A DNA stretch of 64,000 bases from Thauera sp. 28 (lineage in GTDB: Bacteria; Pseudomonadota; Gammaproteobacteria; Burkholderiales; Rhodocyclaceae): the NCBI RefSeq assembly GCF_000310145.2, contig NZ_AMXA01000014.1, positions 32,385 to 96,384 of the forward strand, given 5' to 3'. Within the stretch, counting starts at the first letter, position 1. Every line of letters starts with the position of its first letter. Below are positions 22,063 to 29,768 of this stretch, one piece after another. A program made the position numbers and the translations under genes. A model generated the notes under the pieces. That model did not search any database and was not told the DNA's origin. It saw nothing but the letters and a program-made list of their open reading frames with translations.

Positions 22063-23540
22063 GAGCGCTCCGCCTCGCCTTGTTCTTCGTCGTCGGGCTC
22101 CTGTTCGGGGGCGCGGTGACGTTCGCGTATGCGCAACAGCAGCTCAACGGGCCAGCGCGCTACGGATCATCGATCAACTTCAACTACCCCGACGGCATCA
22201 ACGCCCCTCGCCGTACGGGTGGCCCGATCTACGATTTCCCAGACGCCCCCGATGGATGGGGAAAGATGCGGGACATCAACAAAATCAAGATGGGTTCGCA
22301 TACGTTCGATGTGCATGGGGTACGCAAGTTCTCGCCGGGGACGCTCGCAAAGATGGGCGTCGGCCTAGCCAGGAAAGCCGGTCCCATTGGTATTGGGCTC
22401 ACGCTCGCGGACCTCGTATGGGATGAGGCCCAAGGCTGGCTGATTCCCGGAGAAGACGACGGTCAGCCCGACCCGACGCTGGGCGGTTTTACCGTGATCG
22501 GCGGTTTCAGTGGCGGAGATGTCTTCCCAACTCGACATTGCTTTGATGCGCGAAAGGCTGTCGCTGAGGCATTCGCAGGTTGGTGGGACCCCGATAAAAC
22601 CGCCTTGGCGAACAAAGTCGGGCAAGCCGCGCCGGTCACCATTACTTGCATTGTTTCGGACGGCCCGCCTGTCCAAACGATCACGTACACAAAGGCCGAT
22701 GCATCACTCACGACGGTTGACCGCATCCGTATTCGTTATACCTATAACGGAAACAATCAATATGCGTATATGAGATACAGCGGTGCCGAGATTTGTGAGA
22801 GCGGCCAACGTTTGACCGTTAGTGGCCGATGCGTCAATCCGACCCGACCAGCGACGGACAAAGAACTCGAAGATGCCATTTACGTTGATCTAGTTGGGCG
22901 GGGCATGGGCTCGGACCTCGCAAGGCGCTTGATTGAAGCGGGCTACACGCCCACACCTGACGGCCACGAGGCGGACGGCCCGACGACCGTGCCGGGTGAG
23001 ACGACCACGACCACTACCACCAGTCCGGCGGGCACCACGACCATCACCACCAACACCACCAACAACCTCACGTACAACACGAACACGACGAACAACACGA
23101 CCACGATCACGATCACCCAGACCACGACGACCACGACCACGAACCCGGACGGCACCCAGACCGAAAGCACCGAGACGAAACAGCCACAGCCGGGGGAGCG
23201 CGAAGAGCCCGAGCAATACAGCCTCACCTATTCGCCGTCATCTCTCCCGGAGGTGCCAGACTTCTACGAGCAGAAATACCCGGACGGGTTTGCGGGAGAG
23301 TGGGACGGCTTCAAGCAGCGTATTGACGGGTCCAGTCTGGCGAACTTCATGCGGTCGCTCACCAACGGCATACCGTCTGGCGGTGAGTGCCCATCGTGGT
23401 CGCTCACGTTCAACTTCGGGGCAATGGGCAATTTCGGCACGATGGTCATGCAGCCGCCGTGCATCATCTGGCCGTTCATCAAGGCGGTGATGATTCTCAG
23501 CGCCTTGTTCGTCGCGCGGCGCTTAGTCATAGGGGGCTGA
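22059..23540 (+). CDS. adsorption/minor coat protein pIII (TspB-like)
   Basis: A GTG coupled to the previous stop gives 493 residues. The signal peptide is about 1-25 (FFVVGLLFGGAVTFAYA, cleaved before QQQL). The N-terminal domain (26-300) should bind the host receptor. A Thr/Asn-rich linker runs from about 308 to 369. The C-terminal domain ends in one membrane span (about 467-490, IIWPFIKAVMILSALFVARR). The plan matches pIII with a Thr/Asn linker in place of the Gly-rich one, and it resembles the TspB family of Neisseria filamentous phages. It caps the virion and sets host range. Confidence 0.75.
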   Translation: MRALRLALFFVVGLLFGGAVTFAYAQQQLNGPARYGSSINFNYPDGINAPRRTGGPIYDFPDAPDGWGKMRDINKIKMGSHTFDVHGVRKFSPGTLAKMGVGLARKAGPIGIGLTLADLVWDEAQGWLIPGEDDGQPDPTLGGFTVIGGFSGGDVFPTRHCFDARKAVAEAFAGWWDPDKTALANKVGQAAPVTITCIVSDGPPVQTITYTKADASLTTVDRIRIRYTYNGNNQYAYMRYSGAEICESGQRLTVSGRCVNPTRPATDKELEDAIYVDLVGRGMGSDLARRLIEAGYTPTPDGHEADGPTTVPGETTTTTTTSPAGTTTITTNTTNNLTYNTNTTNNTTTITITQTTTTTTTNPDGTQTESTETKQPQPGEREEPEQYSLTYSPSSLPEVPDFYEQKYPDGFAGEWDGFKQRIDGSSLANFMRSLTNGIPSGGECPSWSLTFNFGAMGNFGTMVMQPPCIIWPFIKAVMILSALFVARRLVIGG

Positions 23541-23541
23541 C

Positions 23542-23898
23542 ATGGGTGCAGTGTTCGCCGCCATTGGGCGGTTTTTCTCGGACCTGCTCAAGGCGATTAC
23601 TGATGGTCTCGATTTCATCGCGCGTCTCTTCGTGCAGGTCTTCGTGGATCTGTGGGAGTTCGCAACGGACTTGCCGGTATGGATCTTCGCCCAAGTCCTC
23701 GACATCGCAGCGGCGGCGGTGGAAGCCCTCGACCTCGACGGGCTCACACAATACGCCTCGACCTGGGGCGCGTTGCCAGCGGAAATCCTCAATGTGCTGG
23801 GCTTGATCGGACTCGCCGAGGCGCTCGGCATCATCGCCACAGCGGCGCTCATCCGGCTGGCAATGCAGGTGATTCCGTTCGTTCGCCTGGGCTCCTGA
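23542..23898 (+). CDS. minor coat protein pVI-like (DUF2523)
   Basis: The 118-residue protein begins one base after the pIII stop. It has an amphipathic N-terminus (IGRFFSDLLKAITDGLDFIA), a second hydrophobic region (LFVQVFVDLWEFATDLPVW) and a C-terminal span (ALGIIATAALIRLAMQVIPF), the usual DUF2523 layout. In inoviruses this protein sits between pIII and Zot and pairs with pIII at the virion end. Confidence 0.75.
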   Translation: MGAVFAAIGRFFSDLLKAITDGLDFIARLFVQVFVDLWEFATDLPVWIFAQVLDIAAAAVEALDLDGLTQYASTWGALPAEILNVLGLIGLAEALGIIATAALIRLAMQVIPFVRLGS

Positions 23899-23899
23899 C

Positions 23900-25126
23900 A
23901 TGATTAATCTTCTGCTAGGTGCTCCAGGGGGCGGCAAAAGCTACGAGGCCGTCGCGTACCACGTCCTGCCGGCCTTGTCGCAGGGTCGCAAGGTCATCAC
24001 GAACCTGCCGCTGCAACTCGATGAAATCTACGCGCTGGAGCCGTCCTATGCGGGCCTGATCGAGCTTCGGCACGAGACCAGGGCACCACGCCGCAATGAC
24101 GGCAAGTATCAGAATCGAGCGGCCTTCAGCCATGCCGAGGACTACGGGGACGACTGGAGGCACCCCGAGACGGGAGCCGGCCCGTTGTATGTCATCGATG
24201 AGTGCCACATTCCTCTGCCCGCGCAAGGCACGCCGATTGAGGTCGAGCACTGGTATTCCCTTCACCGGCACGAGTCGGCTGACGTGCTCCTGATCACCCA
24301 GAGTTACGGCAAGATCAACCGCGCGATCCGCGACCTCGTTCAGGTGGTCTATCGCGTGCGCAAGGCGACCGCGCTCGGCACCAGTACGAGTTACATACGG
24401 AAGGTGCAGGACGGCCTACGCGGGGCCGTAGTCAACGAAGCCGTTCGCAGCTACAAGCCGGCGTACTTCAAGCTGTACAAGAGTCACACCAGGGGAGGGG
24501 GGGCCGAACTCGCAGCGGGCGACATCCGCCCGATCTGGCATCACTGGTCGTTCAAGGGTGCAGCGGTCCTCCTGCTGGGCGGGCTCGGATACCTCATCTT
24601 CGGCGATTGGGCACTCTTCCCGGAGCCGAAACAACCGGAGCCACGCCCGACCGGGCAACAACAAGTACAGACACAGCCCACGGTGGTCGCCGCACCCGTG
24701 CGGACACACGAGCCTGACCGCGTAACGACGGCAGCGCCACCAGTCACAGCGCCGGTCGCCAGCTCGAAGCGGGCCCCATTCGATGGCCTGGGCATGCACG
24801 TCACCGGCTATATCCAGATGGGCGATCGTATCCGCTATGGACTCGCGTTCAGCCAGAACGGTCAGGTAGTCCGGCAGACCACCGACGAAGAGCTACGCAC
24901 AGCGGGCTATGGCGTCGAGCCAGTGGGCGAGTGCCTATTCAGGGCCACCTACGAGGGCAACGCCATGTGGGTACGATGCGATGCACCTATGGCAACGGTC
25001 ACGCCGTTCGGGGGCGTCACCACAGCAAGGCCGACCGCAGCGCAGACTGACGGGGGGGACCCCGCTCGCGGGGGGGACCCGGCAGGGAAAGCGCCGGGCG
25101 GAACCGTGAAGGAAGTCACGAGCTAA
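23900..25126 (+). CDS. zot: Zot-family assembly ATPase (pI)
   Basis: The 408-residue protein begins MINLLLGAPGGGKSYEA with Walker A at 7-14. Walker B is PLYVIDECH near 93-101, and LLITQSYGKINRAIRDLV lies near 131-148. A single membrane span (about 218-235, GAAVLLLGGLGYLIFGDW) separates the cytoplasmic ATPase from a periplasmic tail rich in Pro/Gln and then Gly/Asp (GGDPARGGDPAGK). Zot/pI energises phage extrusion through an outer-membrane secretin. No secretin gene (pIV) is in the prophage, so a host secretin is presumably borrowed. There is no reason to call it a toxin here. Confidence 0.92.
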   Translation: MINLLLGAPGGGKSYEAVAYHVLPALSQGRKVITNLPLQLDEIYALEPSYAGLIELRHETRAPRRNDGKYQNRAAFSHAEDYGDDWRHPETGAGPLYVIDECHIPLPAQGTPIEVEHWYSLHRHESADVLLITQSYGKINRAIRDLVQVVYRVRKATALGTSTSYIRKVQDGLRGAVVNEAVRSYKPAYFKLYKSHTRGGGAELAAGDIRPIWHHWSFKGAAVLLLGGLGYLIFGDWALFPEPKQPEPRPTGQQQVQTQPTVVAAPVRTHEPDRVTTAAPPVTAPVASSKRAPFDGLGMHVTGYIQMGDRIRYGLAFSQNGQVVRQTTDEELRTAGYGVEPVGECLFRATYEGNAMWVRCDAPMATVTPFGGVTTARPTAAQTDGGDPARGGDPAGKAPGGTVKEVTS

Positions 25127-25154
25127 CCAGGGCCGTCCCGGTATATTCCGGCGC

Positions 25155-25418
25155 ATGGAAACCCATGTCATAACCATCGCCGGTGTCCTGGTAGCCGTAT
25201 TGCTCATGCTGCTTCTTGTACGCCGTCGCCGACGCAAGACGCCGACCTCGAGAGGGATCACCCGGCCACGCCATGATCCGTTACTGACTGCCTGCCTGGG
25301 CGATGCTGCGAAGGCGCAACGCCTCGCAGAGTACGAGCGCAGGAGGCATCCATACCTTTCGATGGAGCAAGCGCGCCAACTGGCGTACGAGAAGCTGACC
25401 GAAGATCGCAGGCGCTGA
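25155..25418 (+). CDS. membrane-anchored small phage protein
   Basis: This 87-residue product has an N-terminal span (ITIAGVLVAVLLMLLLV, about 6-22) followed by a very basic stop-transfer (RRRRRK). The cytoplasmic part contains LLTACLGDAAKAQRLAEYER and then YLSMEQARQLAYEKLTEDRR. That second half follows a short conserved pattern seen in plasmid and phage proteins of unknown function. It is the last rightward gene. A weak hairpin at 25413-25433 follows and may separate it from the converging methyltransferase. Confidence 0.6.
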   Translation: METHVITIAGVLVAVLLMLLLVRRRRRKTPTSRGITRPRHDPLLTACLGDAAKAQRLAEYERRRHPYLSMEQARQLAYEKLTEDRRR

Positions 25419-25469
25419 AACAGGCGCTCAGCGGATTAACGTGTGGTGAGTGAGTCATGTTGAGATCGG

Positions 25470-26198
25470 TCACGCAGCTTCCTTAGGGGCGCGGCCCAGT
25501 GAGAATTGAGAATGCTGTTGCTGCCACAAGTGGAACTTGTCCATTTCTAATGGCATCAGTGCGCTCCACCCCATAGGCCAACCCATCATCCACTCTTCGA
25601 AACTGGCGCAGCGCACCGAAGCAATCTCCGTCCCACGGAATGGATTCCCTGAACCTCCCCACTCGTCCAGCCTGCCGGCTACATGGTTCTTCCCTGATGT
25701 GCAGCCGCTCGGCGTCGGCCACAACCCAGAGGCGATCACGCTTATGGGGCGCTCCGCAATCGGATGCTGATAGACGCAGCCACTGCGCGTCATACCCCAA
25801 TTCGGCAAGGTCACTGATGACCACGGCAAGGCCTCTTCCCACAAGCAGCGGTGAGTTCTCCACGAAGACAAATCGAGGTCGTACTTCACCGACGATTCTA
25901 GCCATCTGCCGCCAAAGCCCTGAGCGCTCTCCAGATATGCCAGCGCCAAAACCGGCGGAGGATATGTCCTGGCACGGAAACCCGCCAGAAACCACGTCAA
26001 CAAGGCCGCGCCATGGTCTTCCGTCAAAACTGCACACGTCAGACCAAATCGGGAAAGCTGGGAGGGCTCCATCGTTTTGCCTAAGCGCCAGAACTTGTGC
26101 GTCGTAGGCATCACGTTCAACTGCGCAGATGGTGCGCCATCCCAGCAGGTGGCCGCCGAGTATTCCGCCACCAGCGCCTGCGAAAAGAGCCAGCTCAT
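25470..26198 (-). CDS. second-frame ORF fully overlapping the methyltransferase
   Basis: An ATG four bases after the methyltransferase ATG (ATGAATG) opens 242 codons in the next frame, running 13 bp past the methyltransferase stop. It contains SSWRT (111-115), SGLWPTPSG (157-165) and EEWMMGWPMGW (201-211), which I recognise as a recurring conserved pattern in phage proteins annotated as hypothetical or methyltransferase-associated. The same DNA encodes methyltransferase motifs VIII and X in the other frame. The pattern may therefore be a true overlapping gene, or a frame shadow that databases repeat. I cannot decide by eye. Confidence 0.3.
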   Translation of the reverse strand: MSWLFSQALVAEYSAATCWDGAPSAQLNVMPTTHKFWRLGKTMEPSQLSRFGLTCAVLTEDHGAALLTWFLAGFRARTYPPPVLALAYLESAQGFGGRWLESSVKYDLDLSSWRTHRCLWEEALPWSSVTLPNWGMTRSGCVYQHPIAERPISVIASGLWPTPSGCTSGKNHVAGRLDEWGGSGNPFRGTEIASVRCASFEEWMMGWPMGWSALMPLEMDKFHLWQQQHSQFSLGRAPKEAA

Positions 26199-26202
26199 TC
26201 AT
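25483..26202 (-). CDS. DNA cytosine-C5 methyltransferase
   Basis: From the ATG at 26202 (GGAAGGGAC upstream) the product is 239 residues. Motif I is LALFAGAGGG (4-13), motif IV GGFPCQDIS with catalytic C77, motif VI ENS (115-117), motif VIII GAPHKRDRLWVVADAE (150-165) and motif X region AIRNGQVPLVAATAF (218-230). It is short for the family because the target-recognition part between VIII and X is only about 50 residues, a size seen in phage orphan enzymes. No restriction endonuclease is adjacent, so self-protection against host restriction is the likely use. Minus-strand placement opposite the virion genes marks it as acquired cargo. Confidence 0.85.
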   Translation of the reverse strand: MNELALFAGAGGGILGGHLLGWRTICAVERDAYDAQVLALRQNDGALPAFPIWSDVCSFDGRPWRGLVDVVSGGFPCQDISSAGFGAGISGERSGLWRQMARIVGEVRPRFVFVENSPLLVGRGLAVVISDLAELGYDAQWLRLSASDCGAPHKRDRLWVVADAERLHIREEPCSRQAGRVGRFRESIPWDGDCFGALRQFRRVDDGLAYGVERTDAIRNGQVPLVAATAFSILTGPRP

Positions 26203-26245
26203 AGTCCCTTCCACACGATATTCCGAATAGCCGAAACAGGCAGGA

Positions 26246-26512
26246 TCAACGAGCGATTCCGTAGAAGTTGCAGTCACGCACGCCGTAGAACCGGATCGCC
26301 TCCGCGCGCACCAGTCGCGCAGTGTTCGCGGCACCGTTACTGCTGTGACGGTCGATCAGCCGCAGCGCTTCGGCGATGAGGGCGCGTGCCTTCTTCAGCG
26401 GGTCTTGAGCAGCCCTGATCCGGTCTGCAATTCGGCCTGTTATGTCGGCGAGTGCCAACACCATCTGACGGGACAGGAATTCTGCTGACTTGCGAAGGCT
26501 TGCGGGGATCAT
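26246..26512 (-). CDS. small phage protein preceding the methyltransferase
   Basis: The 88-residue product starts at an ATG with a strong TAGGAGAG. It is predicted to be helical and basic (IPASLRKSAEFLSRQMVLAL, then ITGRIADRIRAAQDPLKKAR), with no membrane segment or signal and no recognised family. It lies 43 bp before the methyltransferase on the same strand, so the two are probably co-expressed. An upstream in-frame extension to 26761 is low-complexity and is not part of the gene. Confidence 0.6.
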   Translation of the reverse strand: MIPASLRKSAEFLSRQMVLALADITGRIADRIRAAQDPLKKARALIAEALRLIDRHSSNGAANTARLVRAEAIRFYGVRDCNFYGIAR

Positions 26513-26834
26513 GGTTTTCTCTCCTACCGGGTTCCTAGATTCGGAGCCGATCGTTTGATCCTCTCCGGTTGTTGCATCGCTGGCTGAGTCCTTCCGTACT
26601 TCCTGAGTTCGTCGCCGTAAGCGTGGGGGCCGCCTGTCAGGGCGGAACGTCAAGGGCGGGCCCGTCCCGTACACTTCACCCTTGATGGGACGAACTGACA
26701 GGCGGACAACAAAGCGAAGGGGACGAAACGAGGGAAGGAAGGAAGGGCGGTGGAGGTGCAACGAGCGGTGAGCCTGCCGGGAGGCACTCAGCGCGTAGCG
26801 CTCTGACTTTCTATTGGCCTTGCAGCCCGCAACG
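26513..26834. repeat. phage non-coding region with a large imperfect hairpin
   Basis: This stretch has no convincing gene. It contains 11-base inverted repeats CCGCCTGTCAG (26630-26640) and CTGACAGGCGG (26695-26705). Inner arms TCAAGGG/CCCTTGA (26650-26656 and 26679-26685) and CGTCCC/GGGACG allow a hairpin spanning about 76 bases. A nearly pure purine run follows to about 26757. Filamentous phages keep a packaging hairpin and a complementary-strand origin in such an intergenic region, so either function is plausible. Confidence 0.5.
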
Positions 26835-27077
26835 ATGTTTCCAGATTGGTCCCAGAATCTCCGGCAACTCTACTGGTTTCGTCGCATGGCGAGGCCAGCA
26901 TCGACGCCGACCGTCAGGACATGGCAGCGGCGGATTCAGCACGAGAAGCGGCGGCTCTTGGAGGCGGGCGTCTGTCCGTTCGAGCTGCACGCGGTCTGTC
27001 GCGTGCTCATGCATCCATCATGCGAAACATCAGCGGCACGGCTGGAGCGCATCATGCAGTCCACGGTGGCTACTTAA
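26835..27077 (+). CDS. possible small phage protein at the right end
   Basis: This 80-residue frame begins MFPDWSQNLRQLYWFRRMAR. It has the look of a real protein, with aromatic residues, a basic helix (VRTWQRRIQHEKRRLLEAGV) and CRVLMHPSCETSAARLERIM. Its TAA stop borrows the first base of the attR core. No Shine-Dalgarno is visible before the ATG, and the region upstream is structured. No family is named. An antisense frame here would form the repressor tail in the circular phage. Confidence 0.4.
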   Translation: MFPDWSQNLRQLYWFRRMARPASTPTVRTWQRRIQHEKRRLLEAGVCPFELHAVCRVLMHPSCETSAARLERIMQSTVAT

Positions 27078-27099
27078 CATAACGCAGATTATCGTGTTT
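27072..27099. other. attR, dif-like Xer junction
   Basis: On the minus strand the XerD arm is TTATGTTAAGT (27082-27072), 10 of 11 matches to canonical dif. The centre is TCTGCG, and the XerC arm AAACACGATAA (27099-27089) ends in the expected ATAA. This junction is therefore the more complete dif-like site. It lies 153 bp from the encoded CCA end of tRNA-Leu, so the tRNA itself is not the target. From 27100 to 27251 I see no gene. Confidence 0.65.
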
Positions 27100-27251
27100 T
27101 TGTGATCGCAGAGGGTGGGGGAAAGAGTCACTCTGCAGGCTGTCTCGCGCTTCGGCAGTTTGGGCACCACTGCACCAATACTGCCCACACGCATCCGCGA
27201 ATGCGGTCAGGCCACGTCACGGCCTGGCTTGAAAGGCCTTTTAAAACAATG

Positions 27252-27336
27252 TGGTGCGGGGAAAGAGACTCGAACTCTCACGCCTTGCGGCGCTGGAACC
27301 TAAATCCAGTGCGTCTACCAATTCCGCCATCCCCGC
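27252..27336 (-). tRNA. tRNA-Leu (anticodon UAG)
   Basis: On the minus strand the sequence folds as a class II tRNA. The acceptor stem is GCGGGGA/TCCCCGC, the D-loop region is GGCGGAATTGGTAGAC, and the anticodon stem CTGGA/TCCAG carries the loop TTTAGGT, giving UAG. A variable arm (GCGCCGCAAGGCGT) and the T-loop GTTCGAGTC follow. The 3' CCA is encoded (27254-27252). It reads CUA/CUG leucine codons. It lies between the prophage and manC. Confidence 0.95.
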
Positions 27337-27414
27337 GGGTGTCACGTCTGAAGCGGAGCGCATTATACACAGCACCTGCCCGATCGGCCGTCAGGTGCCG
27401 TGCCATGCGTCCCG

Positions 27415-28863
27415 TCAGCTGGCGGTGCGGCCGTAGTTGTCCTCGAAACGCACGATGTCATCCTCGCCAAGATAGCTGCCAGATTGCACCTCGATGATCT
27501 CCAGCGGCAGCTTGCCCGGGTTGGCGAGGCGATGCGTGTGTCCCAGCGGAATGTAGGTGGATTCGTTCTCGCCGAGCAGGAAGGTCCGGTCGCCATTGGT
27601 GACCTCGGCCGTACCCTTCACCACGATCCAGTGTTCGGCGCGGTGATGATGCATCTGCAGGCTGAGCTTGGCGCCGGGATTGACGACGATGCGCTTGACC
27701 TGAAAACGCTCGCCGGCGTCGATCGAGTCGTACCAGCCCCAGGGCCGGTACACCTTGCGATGGCTCTGCGTCAGGCTGCGGCCTTCGGCCTTCAGGCGCG
27801 CCACGACCTTCTTGACGTCCTGCGTTCGCTCCTTGTGCGCGACCATCACCGCATCCGGCGTCTCGACCACGATCATGTCCTCGCAGCCGATCGCGGCGAC
27901 CAAACGGCTGCCGGCATGTACCAGAGTGTTCCGGCTTGATTCGAACAGCACCTCGCCGCGCGCGGCGTTACCGTCTGCATCCTTGTCCGAGACGGCCCAT
28001 AGCGCATCCCAGGCACCAACGTCCGACCAGCCGGCGGATAAGGGTACGACCACCCCCTGCCCCAGCTCCGGCGCTTCGGCGATGCGTTCCATGACCGCGT
28101 AGTCGATCGAATCGCTCGGGCTGGCCTCGAAGGCGGGGGCGTCAAGGCGGATGAAGTCCGCATCCGTGCTGCGGGCGGTAAAAGCGCGCGCGCAGGCGGC
28201 TTCCATGTCGGGATTGAAACGCGCGATCGCCTGACGCCACACCGAGGCCTTCATCATGAAGATGCCGCTGTTCCAGAAGTAGGCCCCGCTCGCGACATAG
28301 CGCTCGGCAGTGGCGCGGTCCGGCTTCTCGACGAACTCGGCCAGGCCACGTGCCGTGCCGGTGTCGGCAACCGGGGCCCCGGCTCGGATGTAGCCGTAGC
28401 CGGTCTCAGGCCGGTCCGGCACGATGCCGAAGGTCACCAGCGCACCTCCTGCGGCGGCTCGCGCGCCTTCTGCGATCGCCTGCTGGAAGGCCGTGACATC
28501 GCTGATCACGTGGTCGGCTGGCATCACCAGCAGCACCGGATCACCCTCCTCCAGTGCAGCCAATGCCGCCAGCGTGAGCGCTGGCGCCGTATTGCGACCG
28601 ACCGGCTCGAGCACGATCTGCGGCGCTCGTACGCCGATCTGGCGCAATTGCTCGGCGATGATGAAGCGGTATTCCTCGTTGGTAACGATCAGCGGCCGAG
28701 GATCGACCTCGGCGCCAGCAAAGCCCTTCAGGCGGACCGCGGTCTCCTGCAGCAGGGACAGTTCGCCGGTCAGCGGCAGCAACTGCTTGGGGTAACTTTC
28801 ACGCGAGGCAGGCCACAGGCGGGTGCCTGAGCCGCCGGAAAGGATCACGCTCTTGATGGTCAT
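27415..28863 (-). CDS. manC: mannose-1-phosphate guanylyltransferase / mannose-6-phosphate isomerase
   Basis: The 482-residue bifunctional type II enzyme has the nucleotidyltransferase signature LSGGSGTRLWPASRESYPKQ at 9-28. The sugar-nucleotide domain follows (VEKPDRATAERYVASGAYFW near 175-194). A C-terminal cupin (LQMHHHRAEHWIVVKGTAEV) holds the isomerase metal site. It makes GDP-mannose for exopolysaccharide, O-antigen or alginate-like polymers. It is the third gene of a minus-strand rfbB-rfbD-manC run, 18 bp after rfbD, and the only GDP-sugar gene here. Confidence 0.93.
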   Translation of the reverse strand: MTIKSVILSGGSGTRLWPASRESYPKQLLPLTGELSLLQETAVRLKGFAGAEVDPRPLIVTNEEYRFIIAEQLRQIGVRAPQIVLEPVGRNTAPALTLAALAALEEGDPVLLVMPADHVISDVTAFQQAIAEGARAAAGGALVTFGIVPDRPETGYGYIRAGAPVADTGTARGLAEFVEKPDRATAERYVASGAYFWNSGIFMMKASVWRQAIARFNPDMEAACARAFTARSTDADFIRLDAPAFEASPSDSIDYAVMERIAEAPELGQGVVVPLSAGWSDVGAWDALWAVSDKDADGNAARGEVLFESSRNTLVHAGSRLVAAIGCEDMIVVETPDAVMVAHKERTQDVKKVVARLKAEGRSLTQSHRKVYRPWGWYDSIDAGERFQVKRIVVNPGAKLSLQMHHHRAEHWIVVKGTAEVTNGDRTFLLGENESTYIPLGHTHRLANPGKLPLEIIEVQSGSYLGEDDIVRFEDNYGRTAS

Positions 28864-28881
28864 GGTCGGGAGTGTCCTTGG

Positions 28882-29768
28882 TCAGGTCTGCAGTTCGCGC
28901 AACATGCGCGCGACGCCGTCGCGCCAGTCTGGCAGGTGGAGCCCGAAGGCATGGCGCAGCTTGGTGGTGTCGAGGCGGGAATTGAGCGGACGCACGGCCG
29001 CGGTGGGATAGTCGGCGCTACCGATCCTGGCGATCTCGCGTACCTTGAGCGCGCGCCCGAGGTTGCGCGCTTCGTCAATGACGAACTGTGCATACCCGTG
29101 CCAACTCGTCACGCCGGCCGCGGCGAGGTGGTAGGTGCCATCAAGCTCCGGCCGGCTCAGGCAGGCGCGCAGGGCGTGGGCGCTGACGTCTGCAATGAGA
29201 TCTGCGCCGGTGGGGGCGCCGAACTGATCGGCGATCACGCTCAGCACCTCGCGTTCGGCCGCCAGCCGCAGCATGGTGCGCGCAAAGTTTCCGCCGCGTG
29301 CAGCATGGACCCAGGATGTACGCAGGATCAGATGCCGGCAAGCACTTTCGCGGATCGCCTGCTCGCCCTCAAGCTTGGTACGCCCATACACCGACAGCGG
29401 TCCGGTTGCATCGGCCTCCGTCCAGGCTCGCTCGCCACTGCCGTCGAAGACATAGTCAGTCGAGTAATGCACCAGCAGGGCGCCCGCATCGCGGGCTGCA
29501 CCGGCGAGTGCCCCCACCGCCTCGGCGTTGATGAGACGAGCCTGGGCGGCTTCGGTCTCCGCCTTGTCCACCGCGGTGTAGGCCGCGGCATTGACGATCA
29601 CCGTTGGTGCCACACGGCCTATGGTGCTGGTCAGTTCATCCGGGCGAGAGAGGTCTCCGCACAGGCCTGCGTCTGCATGGCGATCGAGCGCGACCAGCTC
29701 GCCGAGCGGCGCGAGTGCGCGCTGCAACTCCCAGCCCACCTGGCCGTTGCGGCCCAGCAGCAGTATCC

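Larger units (their letters stand above)
18365..27089. mobile_element. inovirus (filamentous phage) prophage, about 8.7 kb
   Basis: A complete filamentous phage genome lies between two copies of the 13-base core ACATAACGCAGAT (18365-18377 and 27077-27089), 8,712 bp apart. Reading left to right it holds a repressor (minus), an operator and origin region, two small genes, Rep, a DUF4417-like gene, a small gene, an ssDNA-binding protein, a membrane protein, pVIII, a 33-residue membrane peptide, pIII, pVI, Zot, a TM-anchored protein, and then minus-strand methyltransferase cargo. No integrase or transposase is present, and the ends are dif-like, so capture by host XerCD is inferred. The structural genes look intact, so the phage may be active. 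Confidence 0.9.

Noticed and set aside
22999..23160. ACC/ACG repeats as a CRISPR-like or minisatellite array
   Set aside because: They are in-frame Thr/Asn codons of the pIII linker, with no spacer-repeat structure.
25040..25085. Repeated CGGGGGGGACCC in the zot 3' end as a regulatory repeat
   Set aside because: It encodes a short GGDPA repeat in the low-complexity tail; no other copies or structure were seen.
23900..25126. Zot as an enterotoxin
   Set aside because: The N-terminal ATPase, single membrane span and position after pVI are those of the assembly protein pI; nothing indicates a secreted toxin.
27252..27336. tRNA-Leu as the phage attachment site
   Set aside because: No part of the tRNA is repeated at the left end; the shared core is 163 bp away and dif-like.
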